Below are positions 13,813 through 25,649 of a stretch of DNA of 64,000 nucleotides, piece by piece (position 1 is the stretch's first letter; each line of letters begins with the position of its first letter). The notes under the pieces were generated by a model that ran no database searches, was not told the DNA's origin, and saw only the letters and a program-made list of their open reading frames with translations. The stretch spans positions 20,160,392-20,224,391 of the forward strand of contig NC_079206.1 of NCBI RefSeq assembly GCF_026745355.1, in the 5' to 3' direction. A program made the translations under genes and the position numbers. Origin of the DNA: Beta vulgaris subsp. vulgaris. Lineage: Eukaryota; Streptophyta; Magnoliopsida; Caryophyllales; Amaranthaceae.

Positions 13813-14076
13813 TCTATACAAATATATTAAAAGGCGTGCATAAACCAAGAAACTATGCCATGTGGCACTCTTTCTAGGGAATTTTAGTTCATGTAATCTA
13901 TGTACAATAAAAGTTTTAGAAATCGCGTAGTATAGGATTTGATCTCGAGGCCTCAAGTACATATACTAAAGTCTTAACCACTAGGCTAAGTTGTATTTAG
14001 TGTTACTATCATAAAGTATTATATTAATAAATGAATTTTTTTATTACCCGATGCATAGCCCGGGCCTAATAACTAG
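13813..14076 (+). mobile_element. Short non-autonomous Helitron C
   Basis: It starts TCTATACAAATATATTAAAA after an A (13812). It ends with a short CCCG..CGGG hairpin region including GCCCGGGC, then CTAATAA and CTAG, followed by T (14077). At 264 bases it is too short to code. The flanks on both sides carry the same kind of degenerate LTR sequence (AAAGATTTTCGAAAA-like), which supports a clean insertion into the left LTR of the old copia element. Confidence 0.72.
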
Positions 14077-15190
14077 TTTTATTCTATAAAAAGTGGCTTT
14101 CAAAAAACGTTTTGGATATAAAGATTTTCAGAAAAAAATTGTTTCGTAAAATCTGATTTTTGGTTGGAAAAGAAGATAAGGATGAATCTTTATCTTTAAA
14201 AGATCAAAAATCAGTTTTTATTAAAGACAAGATATATTTTGGTTTTGAAAGTAAGAGATTTTAACCCTTAATTTTAGGAACAAAAAATGTTCAAGAAGAT
14301 TATCATATCCTTGAGAATATTTCTTCTTCATAACATAATCTATATGAGGGACAAAAATCAGTTGAATGATATACATTTTTCAAATTTAGATTATTGATAA
14401 GGTTTTTAGAGCAGATTGTATCCACACAACACAGAGTTCTAGCAAGTTCAAAGTACTTTATCACAGTTGTAATATTCCTCAATTTGCTTATCTTAGCACC
14501 ACACTTGTGAGGACTTAATCTTTCTGTAATTTTATTATAGAGAGTAGCAACACTTAGAGTTAGGTGTTGGGGAGCATTATTAGAGCTAGTAGTGGGGAAT
14601 CATATTGTATCAAAAGATTGATATTTTAAGATTGAAATACTAAAAAAGTGGGTAGTGTGGATGTAGATCTCAGAGGTGAGATTGAACCATGTAAAATTCT
14701 TGTGTCTTGTTACTTGATTTCCTTGCTTTTAATTAGTTATAATATGTGTAATACTCCGTATTTTTTAGTAAGTTAATATTTATATTTTTATAAAATTTTT
14801 AGTTTTTAAAAAGGTTTTATTTACTAAAAAGACTTATTATTTATTAGAAAGGCTTTTATAAGAAAGATTTTGGGTATTTAAAAATAAATTGTAGCCCAAA
14901 TAGATGTTGGGCCTAAGTTTACTAGTTTTAAAACCCAAGTACTTTGGTAACAAAATTTTAAAAATGTTTTAAAGAAATCTAAAAAGGTTTAGAAAAGAAA
15001 AGAAGAAGAAAAAAAAAGGAAAAAGATTTTTATAAAAAGAAAAAAAAGAAAAGAAAAAGGAAACAAAAATATAATTCCGGCGCTTGTGTCGTAATGTGTT
15101 TGATAAAGTTTTGTTAATTTTCCTTTTAACTTATCTTTTTAGTTATTTGCCTTATATAATTATGTATTATGGGATAATTTATATCTTTTC

Positions 15191-15206
15191 TTAATCTTAG
15201 TTGGAT
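15191..15206. repeat. LINE target-site duplication, 3' side copy
   Basis: TTAATCTTAGTTGGAT, identical to 20738-20753. It directly abuts the T run that is the LINE poly(A) tail read on the minus strand. Confidence 0.95.
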
Positions 15207-15282
15207 TTTTTTTTTTGAGGGGAAAGAGAAGTGCATTAATCAAAGGGACAATGTGTCCATAAGTACATAAGGTGTTACAATA

Positions 15283-18200
15283 CTAGGACAATGACACTCG
15301 CTCCCAACATTGCTCAACACCAAACGGCACTGCTCTAGCAAGGTTATGGGCAACATTATTCCCATCCCTTTTAACATGAGAAAAAGAAACAGAAGAAAAT
15401 GCATTACACATAGAAAGAATGTCCCCAAGTATTGCATCCAAATCTGAGAAGAACAGTGCTGCTTTAGTTAATCTTTTGGTAGCTACGAGTGAATCAGACT
15501 CGAAAATCACATCACTATACCCATGAGCTTTGGCCAATCGTGTGGCCATATAAATGGCCTTACATTTAGCTACCTCGGGTGGCCAGTAGGCACACACACG
15601 TCTAGTTGCAGCAAAGCACACCTTACCCTCCGAATCACGGGCTATCACACCAAGACCCACCCATCCTTCATCAGCCAAACTTGCATCTGTGTTCAGTTTA
15701 ATAACACCAGCAGGGGGAGCATGCCATTGGCCTGGGCTCGGAACCGGGATGGGCCGCAGACCACCATAAATCTTCACCGCATAGTTACTAAAATCATCAA
15801 CTTGCCGTATGATTCTCTGGCACACAACAGGGACAAGATGGCTTGTGTTCTTAAATACTTTCTTGTTCCTTTCACTCCACACATTCCAGAGGATATAACA
15901 ACCCTTTTGAACCACCTTTGCATCCATCTCACTCCATCTGACGAGAGTTTCACACATGCCTTCATCTTCCACCCCTTGTAATAACATATGACAACCCAGC
16001 TCTTCCCACAATTTTAGCGATATCGGGTAGCTAAAAAATAAATGTGATTGCGTCTCATCCTCTCTGGCACAGCAGGGGCAACCAGCTTCTTCAACGAGGT
16101 GACGTCGCTTAAGCACATCCCTTATCGGGAGTGAACTTGTGCATGCGCGCCACATGAAATGGCGAACCTTAGGCGACACAATTAAACTCCACAAAATATT
16201 CCACGCTCTGTGAAAATCTTCCAGGTTCCCACCTTTCCCCAACATATAAGCAGTTTTCACCGAATAGGTGCCATCCTTTGAGTACGCCCAAGCTAATTCA
16301 TCTTGTAAACCTCTAGCGCTTAAAGGAATCGCCATAATACAACGTTGATCACGCTCATTGAAATGTCTGTCAATAATTTCCGTATTCCACTCCTTGTTCT
16401 CCACATCTATTAAATCCCCCACCACTTCTAGCCCCTCCACCCGAGCACTCCTGATAAATCTGCCGTCTTCGTCCCCCACCCACGGTTCGCTCCATATGTC
16501 AATTTTCATGCCATCTCCCACTCTCCAGATTAATCCCTCCAATACCAAGCTCTTTGCACCCCAGATACTTCGCCACGAATAACTATTCGAATATCCTAAC
16601 CTCGCTTTGCAAATATCACCGTGAGGATAATACTTGGCGCTCATTACCTGACTCAACAGTGATTTTTTGTAATGTAGTAAACGCCAGACTTGTTTACCCA
16701 ACAAAGCATCATTGAAGACCGCGAGATCCTTAAATCCCATGCCCCCCATACATTTGGGTTTACACATTTTCTCCCAACTTAGCTAATGCATTTTTCGTGC
16801 TTCCCCCTGCCCTCCCCACCAAAATCGAGCCATAGAAGAGTGGATTTCTTGTATAACAGCAGCAGGGAGCTTATAAACCCCCATCAGATATGTCGGCAAG
16901 GCTTGGATGACATACTTGATAAGAACCTCTTGCCCAGCTCGTGACAACAACTTTTCTTTCCAGCCCCTCAATTTCTTCCACATTTTGTCTAATAGTTCCC
17001 AAAAAATCACTTTCTTTGATCGCCCATAGAGTGACGGAATCCCAAAATACTTCTGGTGTCTGTCAACATGCCTCATATGGAGAAGATTAATCAATTCTTC
17101 TTTTTTCTCACAGCTTACACCTTTACTAAAGGATACTTCCGACTTTTCATAGTTAATTTTCTGTCCAGATGCCCTTTCATATTTGTTGAGAATATCAACT
17201 ATTGTCAGGCATTCCTGTCGAGTAGCCCTGGTAAAGAGAAGACTATCATCTGCAAAAAGAAGGTGAGATATTTCTGGACCATTTCGGCTTGCCCTCGCAC
17301 CATGAATTTCTTTCGTAGTCACCTTATGTTGAATCATCTGAGAAAATGCATCAGCAACCAAAATAAACAAGAACGGAGATAAAGGATCCCCCTGGCGCAA
17401 TCTTCTAGTGGGAGTCACAGAACCACATACTTGCCCATTAATAATGAAGGAATACGATACAGTTGATACACAGCTCATCACCAGATTAACCCATCTTCCA
17501 TCAAAACCCATTGTCAGCAGGAGCTTCCTGAGAAAACCCCACTCCACTCTATCATAGGCTTTACTCATATCAAGTTTCATCGCAATCAAGCCTTTCCTAC
17601 TATTATTCCTCTTCTTCATAGTACGAAAAATTTCCAGAGCAATAAGAGAGTTGTCCGAAATCATTCTTCCAGGGACAAAAGCACTTTGATTCTCAGTTAC
17701 AAGTGCAGGGAGGAATTTTTTAAGCCTCAGAACAAGAGCTTTTGAAGCTATTTTGTACAACACATTACATAAACTGATCGGTCGAAATTCAGAAACAACA
17801 GTAGGAGATTTAACTTTAGGAATTAGAGCAATATTAGTACAATTGACATCTCCTGGGCAAGAAACGTTATGTAAAATATTACTAACATAAGAAAATACCT
17901 CGTCACCAATGATATGCTAGAATCTCTGATAAAATATAGCATGCATCCCATCAGGTCCAGGAGCCTTACAAGGATGCATCTCACTCAATGCAGCATAAAT
18001 CTCCTCTTTTGTGTATGGGCGAATCAAAATGTCATTGTATTCCTGGGTCACAGAAGATCGCACGTGTTTCAAAACTTCTTGCAGATTATCTCCAGATGGC
18101 TCAGACGACGAGAAAATATCTCGAAAATAATTCCCAACCTCAGTCTCAATTTCCTCCTCTTCAACTCGCCACGTACCGTGGGGATCATAAAGGCCCTGAA

Positions 18201-19314
18201 TTCTATTTTGTTTCTTCCTCTGCGATGCCTTATGATGGAAATATGATGTGTTACGGTCCCCATCCTTTATTTCCGCCACCCTCGACCTCATATACCAATG
18301 TGCTTCTAATTTCGCATTCAAACTATCAAACTCTCCTTCAAGCTTACCACATTTGTCACAGGTTCTCTCCGAAATCCCCTCCTTTTGCACATTATGAAGC
18401 TCTTTCTCGACTTTATCAACTCTTTTTGCCAAACTACGAGCCCCCTCCTTATTCCACCCAACCAACTTGCGAGCAATAGCCCCCAACCTCCCCTGTATTG
18501 TCTCGCCGATCGAACCCTCCCACGCCTCTCGAATAATATCTTCACAACCCTCCTCCAAAAGCCATCGAGTCTCAAATTTAAAGCTTTTCTCGCGATGCCT
18601 AGAGGGACTAGGCACTTCACTCTTTAGCACAATCGCTGCATGATCCGATCTGTATCTAACAAGATGCTCAATGAAAGCCTCTGGGAATAACTGCACCCAT
18701 GTTTGAGAGACGAGAAAACGATCCAGTCTTTCTCTAATCTTCATCTCCGGGCTATCACCTCTCTCCCATGTATACCATTGACCAACATAGCGCAAATCCT
18801 GTAAATCACAGTCATCAACAACCTCCCGAAAACCCCTCATTGCCCTGCGATCTCTCGATGCACCACCCTCTTTCTCCCCATACGCCAATATCTCATTAAA
18901 ATCCCCTCCAAAAGCTATTGGACCATCACATTCAGCACTTAAACGCCTTATAAGCTCCCATGTTAGGTGCTTATTCGACTCCTCCGGCCAACCATAAATT
19001 CCACAAAACCGCCATCTCATTCCTCCTCTACTAACCACATCGCCACAAATATGATTATGGGAAAACGACACCAACGTAAAATCTATAGTATCATTTTTCC
19101 AGTAAATACACAAGCCTCTAGATCGACCTACACTCGTCACACCAAAAGCATTTGAAAAATCAATGCGATCCTTCGCTTTTTCTGCTATCTCTTATTTTAT
19201 CATTGTCTCCGACACAAACAGGATGTCGGGGGTAACAGAAGAATTCCATCTTCTGAGTTGACGAACTGTCCAGGGGTTACCCATCCCCCGACAGTTCCAA
19301 CATAAAATATTCAT
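15283..19314 (-). pseudogene. LINE ORF2: endonuclease - reverse transcriptase - zinc-binding region - RNase H
   Basis: ORF2 nicks the target and reverse-transcribes the LINE RNA. From ATG 19314 to the stop at 15283 everything lies in one frame (1344 codons including the stop), with only three internal stops: TAA near 19192, TAG at 17914-17916 and TAG at 16780-16782. Domain order: apurinic-type endonuclease (start WNCRGMG, then GGDFNEI and the RSDHAAIV end motif, about 19300-18620); reverse transcriptase (LDMSKAYDRVEW, catalytic FADDSLLF, about 17960-17000); zf-RVT-like region (WRACTSSLPIRDVL, then CPCC, about 16270-16020); RNase H at the C-terminus (NTDAS, ESDS, HVKRDGNNVAHNLAR). The start codon overlaps the ORF1 stop as ATGA. 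Family is clear; the copy is dead unless stops are read through. Confidence 0.93.
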
Positions 19315-20598
19315 AACGCCCGGCGGGGTTGGTCACCACCAACCTCCGCCTCGACAGTTTGAGACACACTGCCAACTTCAACATCATCTGCACACTTAAA
19401 ACGCTTTTTTTCCACCTCCTCATAGATACCCTCATTAACAACCATTGGGTCAGGCCACTTCCTTTTCTCGCCACTATTCATCTCATGCCCCGGTTTACTA
19501 TAACCAGGCGGCTTATCAGCATGGTTCACCTTCGTTTTATGGACTTTCACCTTCATAGATTTGCTTTTACCCACCCCCTTTGACTTAGAAGCAGTAAAAG
19601 AAAAACAAGAGAGAGATAAATCACCTGACTCATAGGATGGCATATTTTCATGGGCAACAATTTCGGACCCCTCCTATCATAACCCTCCTCCATGCATGAC
19701 TCATGCTCGACCAAATCCCCTTGCTCCTGCTCCAAAGAAGTGGGTGATGTCACTGCGGTGAGGTTATGACGCTCCAACTGGGCAGTTTGCTCCTTACTCA
19801 CTACTGCAGGTTCATCGAACCGCAAGCTACGGGCCTGCTTCAAAAACCTCCTAGTCTCCTCCTCTAACCTCAACCGCCCTTTTCTTGGTGATGCTCGAAG
19901 CCAAGCTCCCCATTGTTTCTCCACCCTATCATCCTCAACTTGTTGTACCGAGCAGTCCCTTTCGATATGGCCGATCAAACCACACCCATAACAGATAGTA
20001 GGTAAACTTTCATACTTAACTTCAATAAGGGTCGAGCTCCCTTGCTTAACCGACACCCGCTGCACCCTTCTCAAAGGTTTCTTGACATCCATAAGAATAC
20101 GAATGCGAGCCGACATATCCCACTGCACCCCATCTGAATCCACCTCCATTACATCACCCAAACAGCCTCCTATTCTTCGAATATGGCCCTCCGATCGACA
20201 CCCCAATGGAAGATTATATAATCTAGCCCAGAAAGGGCATCGATCGAGTTTAATAGTGGACGGTTGCATCGAGTCATCAATTTCTTGCAACATCACAAGA
20301 TTTTGATCGAACGTCCATGGCCTCCCATGCAAGACCTTATCTTTATCGCGACGACACGTAAACTGCACCACAAACAACCCATTCTTGATTGGCCGAAATA
20401 ATGCAGCAGATGTTATTGCCCAAATTTGGTTCAATGTTTTCTTTAGAGCCTCGAAATTATAGTTTCTAATAGTTAATACCTTACCTACTAGCGCCAGTTC
20501 ACAATCAAGATTATTTTCAGAGTTTTCAACGCTATCGAAATTCACAGCTTCATCTTCTTCTTCAGTTATTTGCAGACTTGAGACCCTAATCAGCCATG
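19311..20598 (-). pseudogene. LINE ORF1: DUF4283 / zinc-knuckle RNA-binding protein
   Basis: ORF1 of plant L1-type LINEs binds the element RNA. The translation of 20608-19553 has a DUF4283-like region (ILMDVKKPLRRVQRVSVKQG and the preceding FWARLYNLPLG) and a CCHC zinc knuckle, CYGCGLIGHIERDC, near 19990-19945. A basic, low-complexity C-terminal part continues in another frame (19643-19311), so a frameshift lies between about 19640 and 19555. At the 5' end the only good ATG (20598) runs into TAG after three codons, in a different frame from the body, so a second indel is likely. The stop TGA (19311-19313) overlaps the ORF2 start. Family assignment is firm; this copy is broken. Confidence 0.88.
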
Positions 20599-20737
20599 GG
20601 GCTGACAATCAACCCCAAAAAGGGAATCACCACCCGAAGAATCGAGAAATCCTGATGGAGAAACCCAAAACTTACCACTCAAACCCTAGAGAACCCTAAT
20701 GAACCCTAGAGAGAGACTCACTGTTTTTTTACTTGTA

Positions 20738-20753
20738 TTAATCTTAGTTGGAT
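20738..20753. repeat. LINE target-site duplication, 5' side copy
   Basis: TTAATCTTAGTTGGAT, an exact match to 15191-15206. It marks the 5' end of the LINE at 20737. Confidence 0.95.
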
Positions 20754-20855
20754 AAGTGTAAATATTAGTTATATCTTAGCTAGATTAGTTTATCTTTTTC
20801 CCTAAATTTATCTTTTACTTTCCTAGTCCTATTCCAGTTCTACTTTTCCAACTAG

Positions 20856-20864
20856 TATAAATAG
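20856..20864 (+). promoter_or_regulatory. Putative TATA box of the solo LTR
   Basis: TATAAATAG lies within the second half of the solo LTR, in the orientation expected from its TGTAATAC..GTTACA ends. About 30 bases downstream is a pyrimidine-rich stretch with CATCATATTTTTCACAC where transcription could begin. Motif-based only. Confidence 0.55.
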
Positions 20865-22380
20865 GGGTCTCCACCCATCATATTTTTCACACTAAATTTG
20901 AGAAATAAATCTCTTTTCTCAAGTTTAAAATTTCTCTCTCTTTTAGCCTACCTTTCTCTTCTCCCTAGTAGTTATTAATTTTCAAGGTGCGTGTATTTAT
21001 AGATCTTTATTAATTGTTTTGCAAGTGTAGTATCATGTTTTTAGGAAAATATTTTGGATTGAAATACGTGTTTTATGAGGTTTATTATGAACTGCATCTG
21101 TTTTATATGAAAATGTTTGAATGTTTACAAATTTTATTTATGAACTTTGAATTATGTCTTTAGTTCAATATTATTATAAAGTTTGATTTTTGAATCTATA
21201 CTCATATAATTTACAAGGAGTTTAATATTTAAATATTTCAAAAGGAGTGTTTTTGAACTATTATATTTTTCAAAGGTTAACCCTTGAGCAAGTTATTTTA
21301 TTTATGCCTTTATATGGCTAAGTTTTTAAGAATTATTATTCTTTTTAAAGGAGGATTATTTCAGAAGGATTTTAATTAGTTATATGATCTTTTATGATCA
21401 CAATTATAAAGAGGCAACGACTTGTTATTTATTAGCAAGAACGGTAGCCATTATATTATTTACCCATGTACTTTTTGCATAAATCATGTGGACAAGGTAG
21501 TAACCCCTCGTAATAGACTCAGTAAGGAATACTAAACTTGGGGGGTGTGCACACTTTAGGCAAGGTACCTAGGCAAGGAAAAAGGATTTTATCAAGGTTG
21601 TATACTTTAATATATAAGTATTATCAAGTATCCAAGAAAGGTTTTTTGAAATTAAATATTTCAAAAATTTAATTAAATTAAATAAAGTGTTTAATATTCC
21701 GCATATACATGTACTCAGTATTTTTACTGACACGCTTTTGGTTTGTTTTGTTTTATGGCTTTGTCCCTGTGATGACCCTATTTTGGCGAGCAGATTTTAC
21801 TGGTTGATATGATGCATACTTCATATGGGGGAGCTAGTGAGGAATCATAAATAGTCAAGGAGTTGTTATTTTATTTTCTTTATTTCTATTGTTATATAGT
21901 TGTACAATAAAGTTTATATTAATAAGAAGAAGTTATTTAAGTTATTTCCGTTGCATTAGTTAAAGTTAAGTTAGTTGTTAGTATTAAAGCCTTTAACGTT
22001 ATCACGTGGTGGTAATACTCTCAAGTTTCTCAAGGAGTTTTATATTAAAATAAGTTTTCCAAAAGAGATAAATTTGGGGGTGTTACAATATGAGTCTATT
22101 TGAGCAAAAACATTAAAAAGGAGTCTACGAGTATTTAACACAGTGTGAGGCAAAATACTATATTTCTGTTTTGCGAAAATCAATTAAATTTTGTCACTCA
22201 ATTCAAACCCCCACCCCCTCTTGAGTGTCACCTTGTACTCCAACAAGTGCCAAGAAAAAGTGTGCTGATATATGATCAAATATGGATTAGAAAGGATCTA
22301 CTAGAAGCTCAATAAAAGAAAAAAAGGGACCCAAGCAAATTTGAGTTCCTGAAACTAACAAGTGATACTTTTGCAGGTGA

Positions 22381-22704
22381 ATGAAAGAGGAAGCAGATAT
22401 GATATCTCGATACCTTTTCTCAAGACATATGACTGGTGATAAATCTCAATTCCTCTCATTAGTAGCGTACCATGAAGGGTGTGTTACATTTGGTGACAAT
22501 AAAAATCTAGGGAGAAATTATTGGTACTGGAAAGGTCGACAAATCCCTAATACACTTCATAGAGAACGCGATGTTGGTTCTGGTTCAAAACACAATTTGT
22601 TGAGCATATCACAATTGTGTGATCGAGGTAATTATGTTGAATTTTATGCATTAGTGTTTTTCAAGATAATCCTTTTCTTTGGCATAAAAGACTTGAACTT
22701 GTAG
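22381..22704 (+). pseudogene. Ty1/copia protease and GAG-pre-integrase fragment
   Basis: The 107-codon frame has SRHMTGDKSQFLSL, VTFGDN and KHNLLSISQLCDRG, the conserved landmarks of the copia aspartic protease region in Sirevirus and related elements. Just downstream, FFGIKDLNL and the shifted frame LWHKRLEL (about 22673-22700) mark the GAG-pre-integrase start. The catalytic Asp-Ser-Gly motif that should precede SRHMTG is not present (the frame reads RYLF there), so the enzyme is dead. Reverse transcriptase and integrase are missing. It lies inside the old Sirevirus-like element, downstream of its left LTR end at 22245. The ATG listed is just the first in frame; the true gene began upstream. 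Confidence 0.8.
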
Positions 22705-23459
22705 CTCGAGATTGCTTACTAGTTGAGAAAACTGGAAATAAGTTGGGTATTATGGTTTTCGTTCTTCCTTCGCTGTGTAGAATTGGAGTGTTGATGCATG
22801 TTTGTGTGAAGCTTTATGAGTAAAGGTTTACTTGATATAAAAAGGACTCGTAATGGTCTAATGATATCGTCCTAATGTCATGATCATAAGTTGCTGAACT
22901 AATAAGCTATATGATCCTAAGTTGCCATCGAATTATTGAGCTATGAAATACTAATTATTTCTCCTATGACAAGCTTGATCTTTTGCCCGATATTCTGCTT
23001 TTTATGAGTTTGACATTTGTGTCTCATTCTCTCATATGTCTCACCTTATCTTCATTTCCCAATTATATCATTCTTTTCCTCACACATTGATCCAAAGTTC
23101 AACAAGTGCTTTTAATCTTGATTCATGATGTATGGAGCAAAGACATCTTGATAAGATGGTGAAAGAAGAAGACACATCAATCAAGGGAGAACATGAAAAG
23201 GTTGGAAGAAACAATATTATGTGAAAGAATGAAAGCATTGCTTCACGTTTGTATAAGGCACAGTGCCAAGAGATGTATCAAAAAGAAAATGACGTTCGAA
23301 TTAACTTATTTTGCTTTTGATCTCTTACTGATTAACTACTAATATTGTATGGTCTAACTCTCCTTTAAAAAAATAAAAATAAAAATGGAGAAAGAAAGAA
23401 AAGGAAAAGAAAAGAAAAGAAAAGAAAAGAAGAAGAAAAAGAGAGTATTAAGACACTAG

Positions 23460-24812
23460 TGTTGAACCCTAGTTTTGATAATGACAAAGAAACAAAGGAA
23501 CAAACTAAGTAGTGAACTAATGAGTTATTTAAGTGTATGGTGTTTAAGGTATCAATAAAAGGAACTGGGAGAATACGAAGTCAAGGAGAAGTCAAGAGAG
23601 GATTTCAAAGGCTAAGTAAAGAAGTTTCTGTTGATACTGGAGAAAGCATTGGATCAAGAAAATAGAAGCTAGGCGTTTTATTTTCTAGTTCCAATATAAA
23701 GGAACAAAGAAAGAATGGTAAGGAACATGGCAGTCTATTTGAGAATGAGAGTTGTTCCTTTGTAAGGAACAAACTAAGTGGCACTAAACGAATATGTTAA
23801 AGGAACTTATTAATAAAAGGAACTAGACTTAGGCGTGCAACATTATAACGGTTAAAAAGATATTTGAGTAAGTCATGCCTAAATTATAGGAAATTATTAT
23901 ATCTAATTTCAAATGATAAAATCAGTTTTAAAAAGAAAATCTGTTTAGGAAAAAGATTTTATTTTTCGGAAAATAAGAAAATAAATATCCGGTTTTTAGA
24001 AAGATTTTTTTAAAAGATATTATTTTCTTAAAGATTAAAAATTCAGATTTAAAGATAAAAAGTGTTTTTATAAAAACTGATTTTCGGATAAAACTCAAGG
24101 AACTCCTATTACTTAGGAGTAATGGTTGAAAATATCCACGTTCATTTTAATTCATGGGATCATGGGACATATGTGAAACGTGTTCCTTAGGGGAAGGAAC
24201 ATCATGGGTTAATGGACTAAACACGTTACTCTAGTTTTAATCCCACGTTCTTCATGATTAACACTATAAATATAGAAGTCTAGATAAGTTCCAAATTGTG
24301 TCTGACTAAGTAATTAAGTGAGTTTAACTAATTAAGTGTCAGTGCCTTCATTCTCTCATAATAGCCATTTGTTCTTTGCCTTCTTACTCTAATTCCACTA
24401 ACCTTATTTCGATCAATTGTATTTTGGTTTTTGGGGTAAGGGAACTTTGAGTGAAGTTCTGTAAGAAAGGCTTGAGTGAAGCTTGTATGTGTGAGAAAAC
24501 TTCGAGTGAAGTTGAGAGGAACCTGTTAAGGGAACAGTGGTTAGGAACTTGAGTTTAGGAACTCAAGGTGTGGCTCGAGTTAGAATTAGGTTGTAACAAA
24601 TTGTTTGGCCTAATTAGTGAAAGTTTGAGTTTAAAATCCCTAGTGGTCGAGGTTGTTTCTTCTTGTTGGGCCCAAGAAGTTTTTCCTCGTAAAAATCCCT
24701 TGTGTTCCTTTAGCTTGTTTATTCATTTAAGTTTTAATTTCCGCAAAAAGTTACGTTTATTTCTACACCTACAATTCACCCCCCCTCTTGTAGTGTTCCT
24801 AGGGAAATAACA
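23460..24812 (+). mobile_element. Sirevirus-type copia solo LTR
   Basis: It starts TGTTGAACCCTAGTTTTGAT, then AATGACAAAG, and ends AATTCACCCCCCCTCTTG, then a short stretch to AATAACA, both typical of Sirevirus LTRs. It is flanked by an exact 5-bp duplication, ACTAG at 23455-23459 and 24813-24817. Length 1353 bases, with no internal coding, so it is a solo LTR. A TATA box (TATAAATA, 24265-24272) lies in the matching orientation. It inserted into the interior of the older Sirevirus-like element. Confidence 0.9.
24265..24272 (+). promoter_or_regulatory. Putative TATA box in Sirevirus solo LTR
   Basis: TATAAATA, preceded by GATTAACAC, about 800 bases into the LTR, in the same orientation as the LTR termini. 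Probably the LTR promoter core. Confidence 0.55.
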
Positions 24813-25477
24813 ACTAGTGTTAGATAAATCTTAGAGTTTTTTGAAGATCATCATTTTGGGTTCCATTATATCCAAAGATCAGTTATATTTAGAAGGGAAT
24901 AGATTGTTTAGTGGCACAAAATCACATACATTGCCGCAGTGAAGAAAGTTCTATGATGTTTATTTGAGAAAGTTGAAAATCTGAAACAAAGGTTTAAGCA
25001 CTTGTTGAGCTAATTACTATTTCAAAATTTCAAGCTTGCATTACCTATCTTTATCTTACTTAAATTTCTTAGCTATCAGCTGTGATCCTTCATGATTATT
25101 TCTTGCTTCATAACTTGGGATTGTGAGTTGGATTTTTTTTGCTTAATGATTTCGAATTGTGAGTTGCATTATGATATAACACCAACATCCTTAGTATTTA
25201 TTGTTTGAGCTACTATTTTGCTAATTATATCTCATTTGACTCGCTAAACATGTTGATGCTTTTCTTTTTGATAATGTCAAAAGGGGGAACATGGGTATAA
25301 TACTTAAAACTAATGAATGGAATTATCTAACGTGTAAGTATTTTGGCTATTTGGTTATCTTGGTTACCATGTTACGTGTGAATGTATGTGAATGATGTTG
25401 AGTTCCTTAATTTGATTAATGGTGCATGTTTAGAGGAAGAAGTATTATGTGTTTGTCATCATTAAAAAGTGGAAATT

Positions 25478-25535
25478 TATTGTGATTTTAAATCTGAATT
25501 TATTTTGGATGATAATAAACACATTGTGCTATAAA
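25478..25535 (+). repeat. Truncated right LTR of the old Sirevirus-like element
   Basis: About 58 bases match the LTR start at 3263 (TGAATTTATTTTG, GATGATAATAAACAC, TGTGCTATAA). The match stops at the CA microsatellite. The repeat pair defines the two ends of the old element. Confidence 0.6.
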
Positions 25536-25558
25536 ACACACAAACACATACACACACA

Positions 25559-25646
<88 letters not shown>
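25536..25646. repeat. (CA)n microsatellite with AT interruptions
   Basis: About 110 bases of CA dinucleotides with a few ATACA interruptions. Long apparent frames on both strands here (His-Thr or Val-Cys repeats) are artefacts. Confidence 0.97.

Positions 25647-25648
<2 letters not shown>

Positions 25649-25649
<1 letters not shown>

Larger units (their letters stand above)
15207..20737 (-). mobile_element. Full-length L1-type LINE
   Basis: A complete non-LTR retrotransposon lies on the minus strand: a 5' leader of about 140 bases, ORF1 (about 20598-19311), ORF2 (19314-15283), a short 3' UTR and a poly(A) tail (T run 15207-15216 on the plus strand). An exact 16-bp target duplication flanks it (15191-15206 and 20738-20753). 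Size 5.5 kb, normal for plant L1-like elements. It inserted into the solo LTR 14747-22087. The copy cannot move by itself, because ORF1 is frameshifted and ORF2 has three nonsense codons. The intact TSD and nearly complete ORFs suggest a fairly recent insertion. Confidence 0.95.
14747..22087 (+). mobile_element. Solo LTR of chromovirus-type gypsy element, split by a LINE
   Basis: It starts TGTAATACTCCGTATTTT and ends GGGGGTGTTACA, the same termini as the LTRs of the full gypsy element at 29243-39563. It is flanked by an exact 5-bp duplication, ATATG at 14742-14746 and 22088-22092. No internal coding region is present, so it is a solo LTR, presumably left by LTR-LTR recombination. Subtracting the LINE and one TSD copy leaves about 1.8 kb. 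The body differs from the 2.45-kb LTRs at 29243, so it is a related family, not the same one. Confidence 0.85.
3263..25535 (+). mobile_element. Old Sirevirus-like Ty1/copia element, heavily interrupted
   Basis: Two matching LTR starts are visible: 3263 (TGTTGTGACTTTAAGTTTGA, then TTTATTTTGATGATGATAAA) and 25478 (TTGTGATTTTAAATCTGAAT, then TTATTTTGGATGATAATAAA). The left LTR runs in pieces: 3263-3552, 13662-13812, 14077-14746 and 22088-22245. It ends in a C-rich tract and CCAACA, as Sirevirus LTRs often do. The pieces total about 1.26 kb once nested insertions are removed. The interior (22246-25477) keeps only a protease and GAG-pre-integrase scrap and a purine tract AAAAGGGGGAAC at 25279-25290 that may be a polypurine tract. 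The right LTR is cut off by a CA microsatellite after about 60 bases. No TSD is recoverable. Confidence 0.6.

Noticed and set aside
1769..14342. Scattered 60-76-codon frames in the AT-rich left part
   Set aside because: No recognisable domains, no codon-use contrast with flanks, and lengths expected by chance.
15523..19583. Plus-strand frames of 74-163 codons over the LINE
   Set aside because: Antisense shadows of the LINE ORFs; the minus-strand domains are unambiguous.
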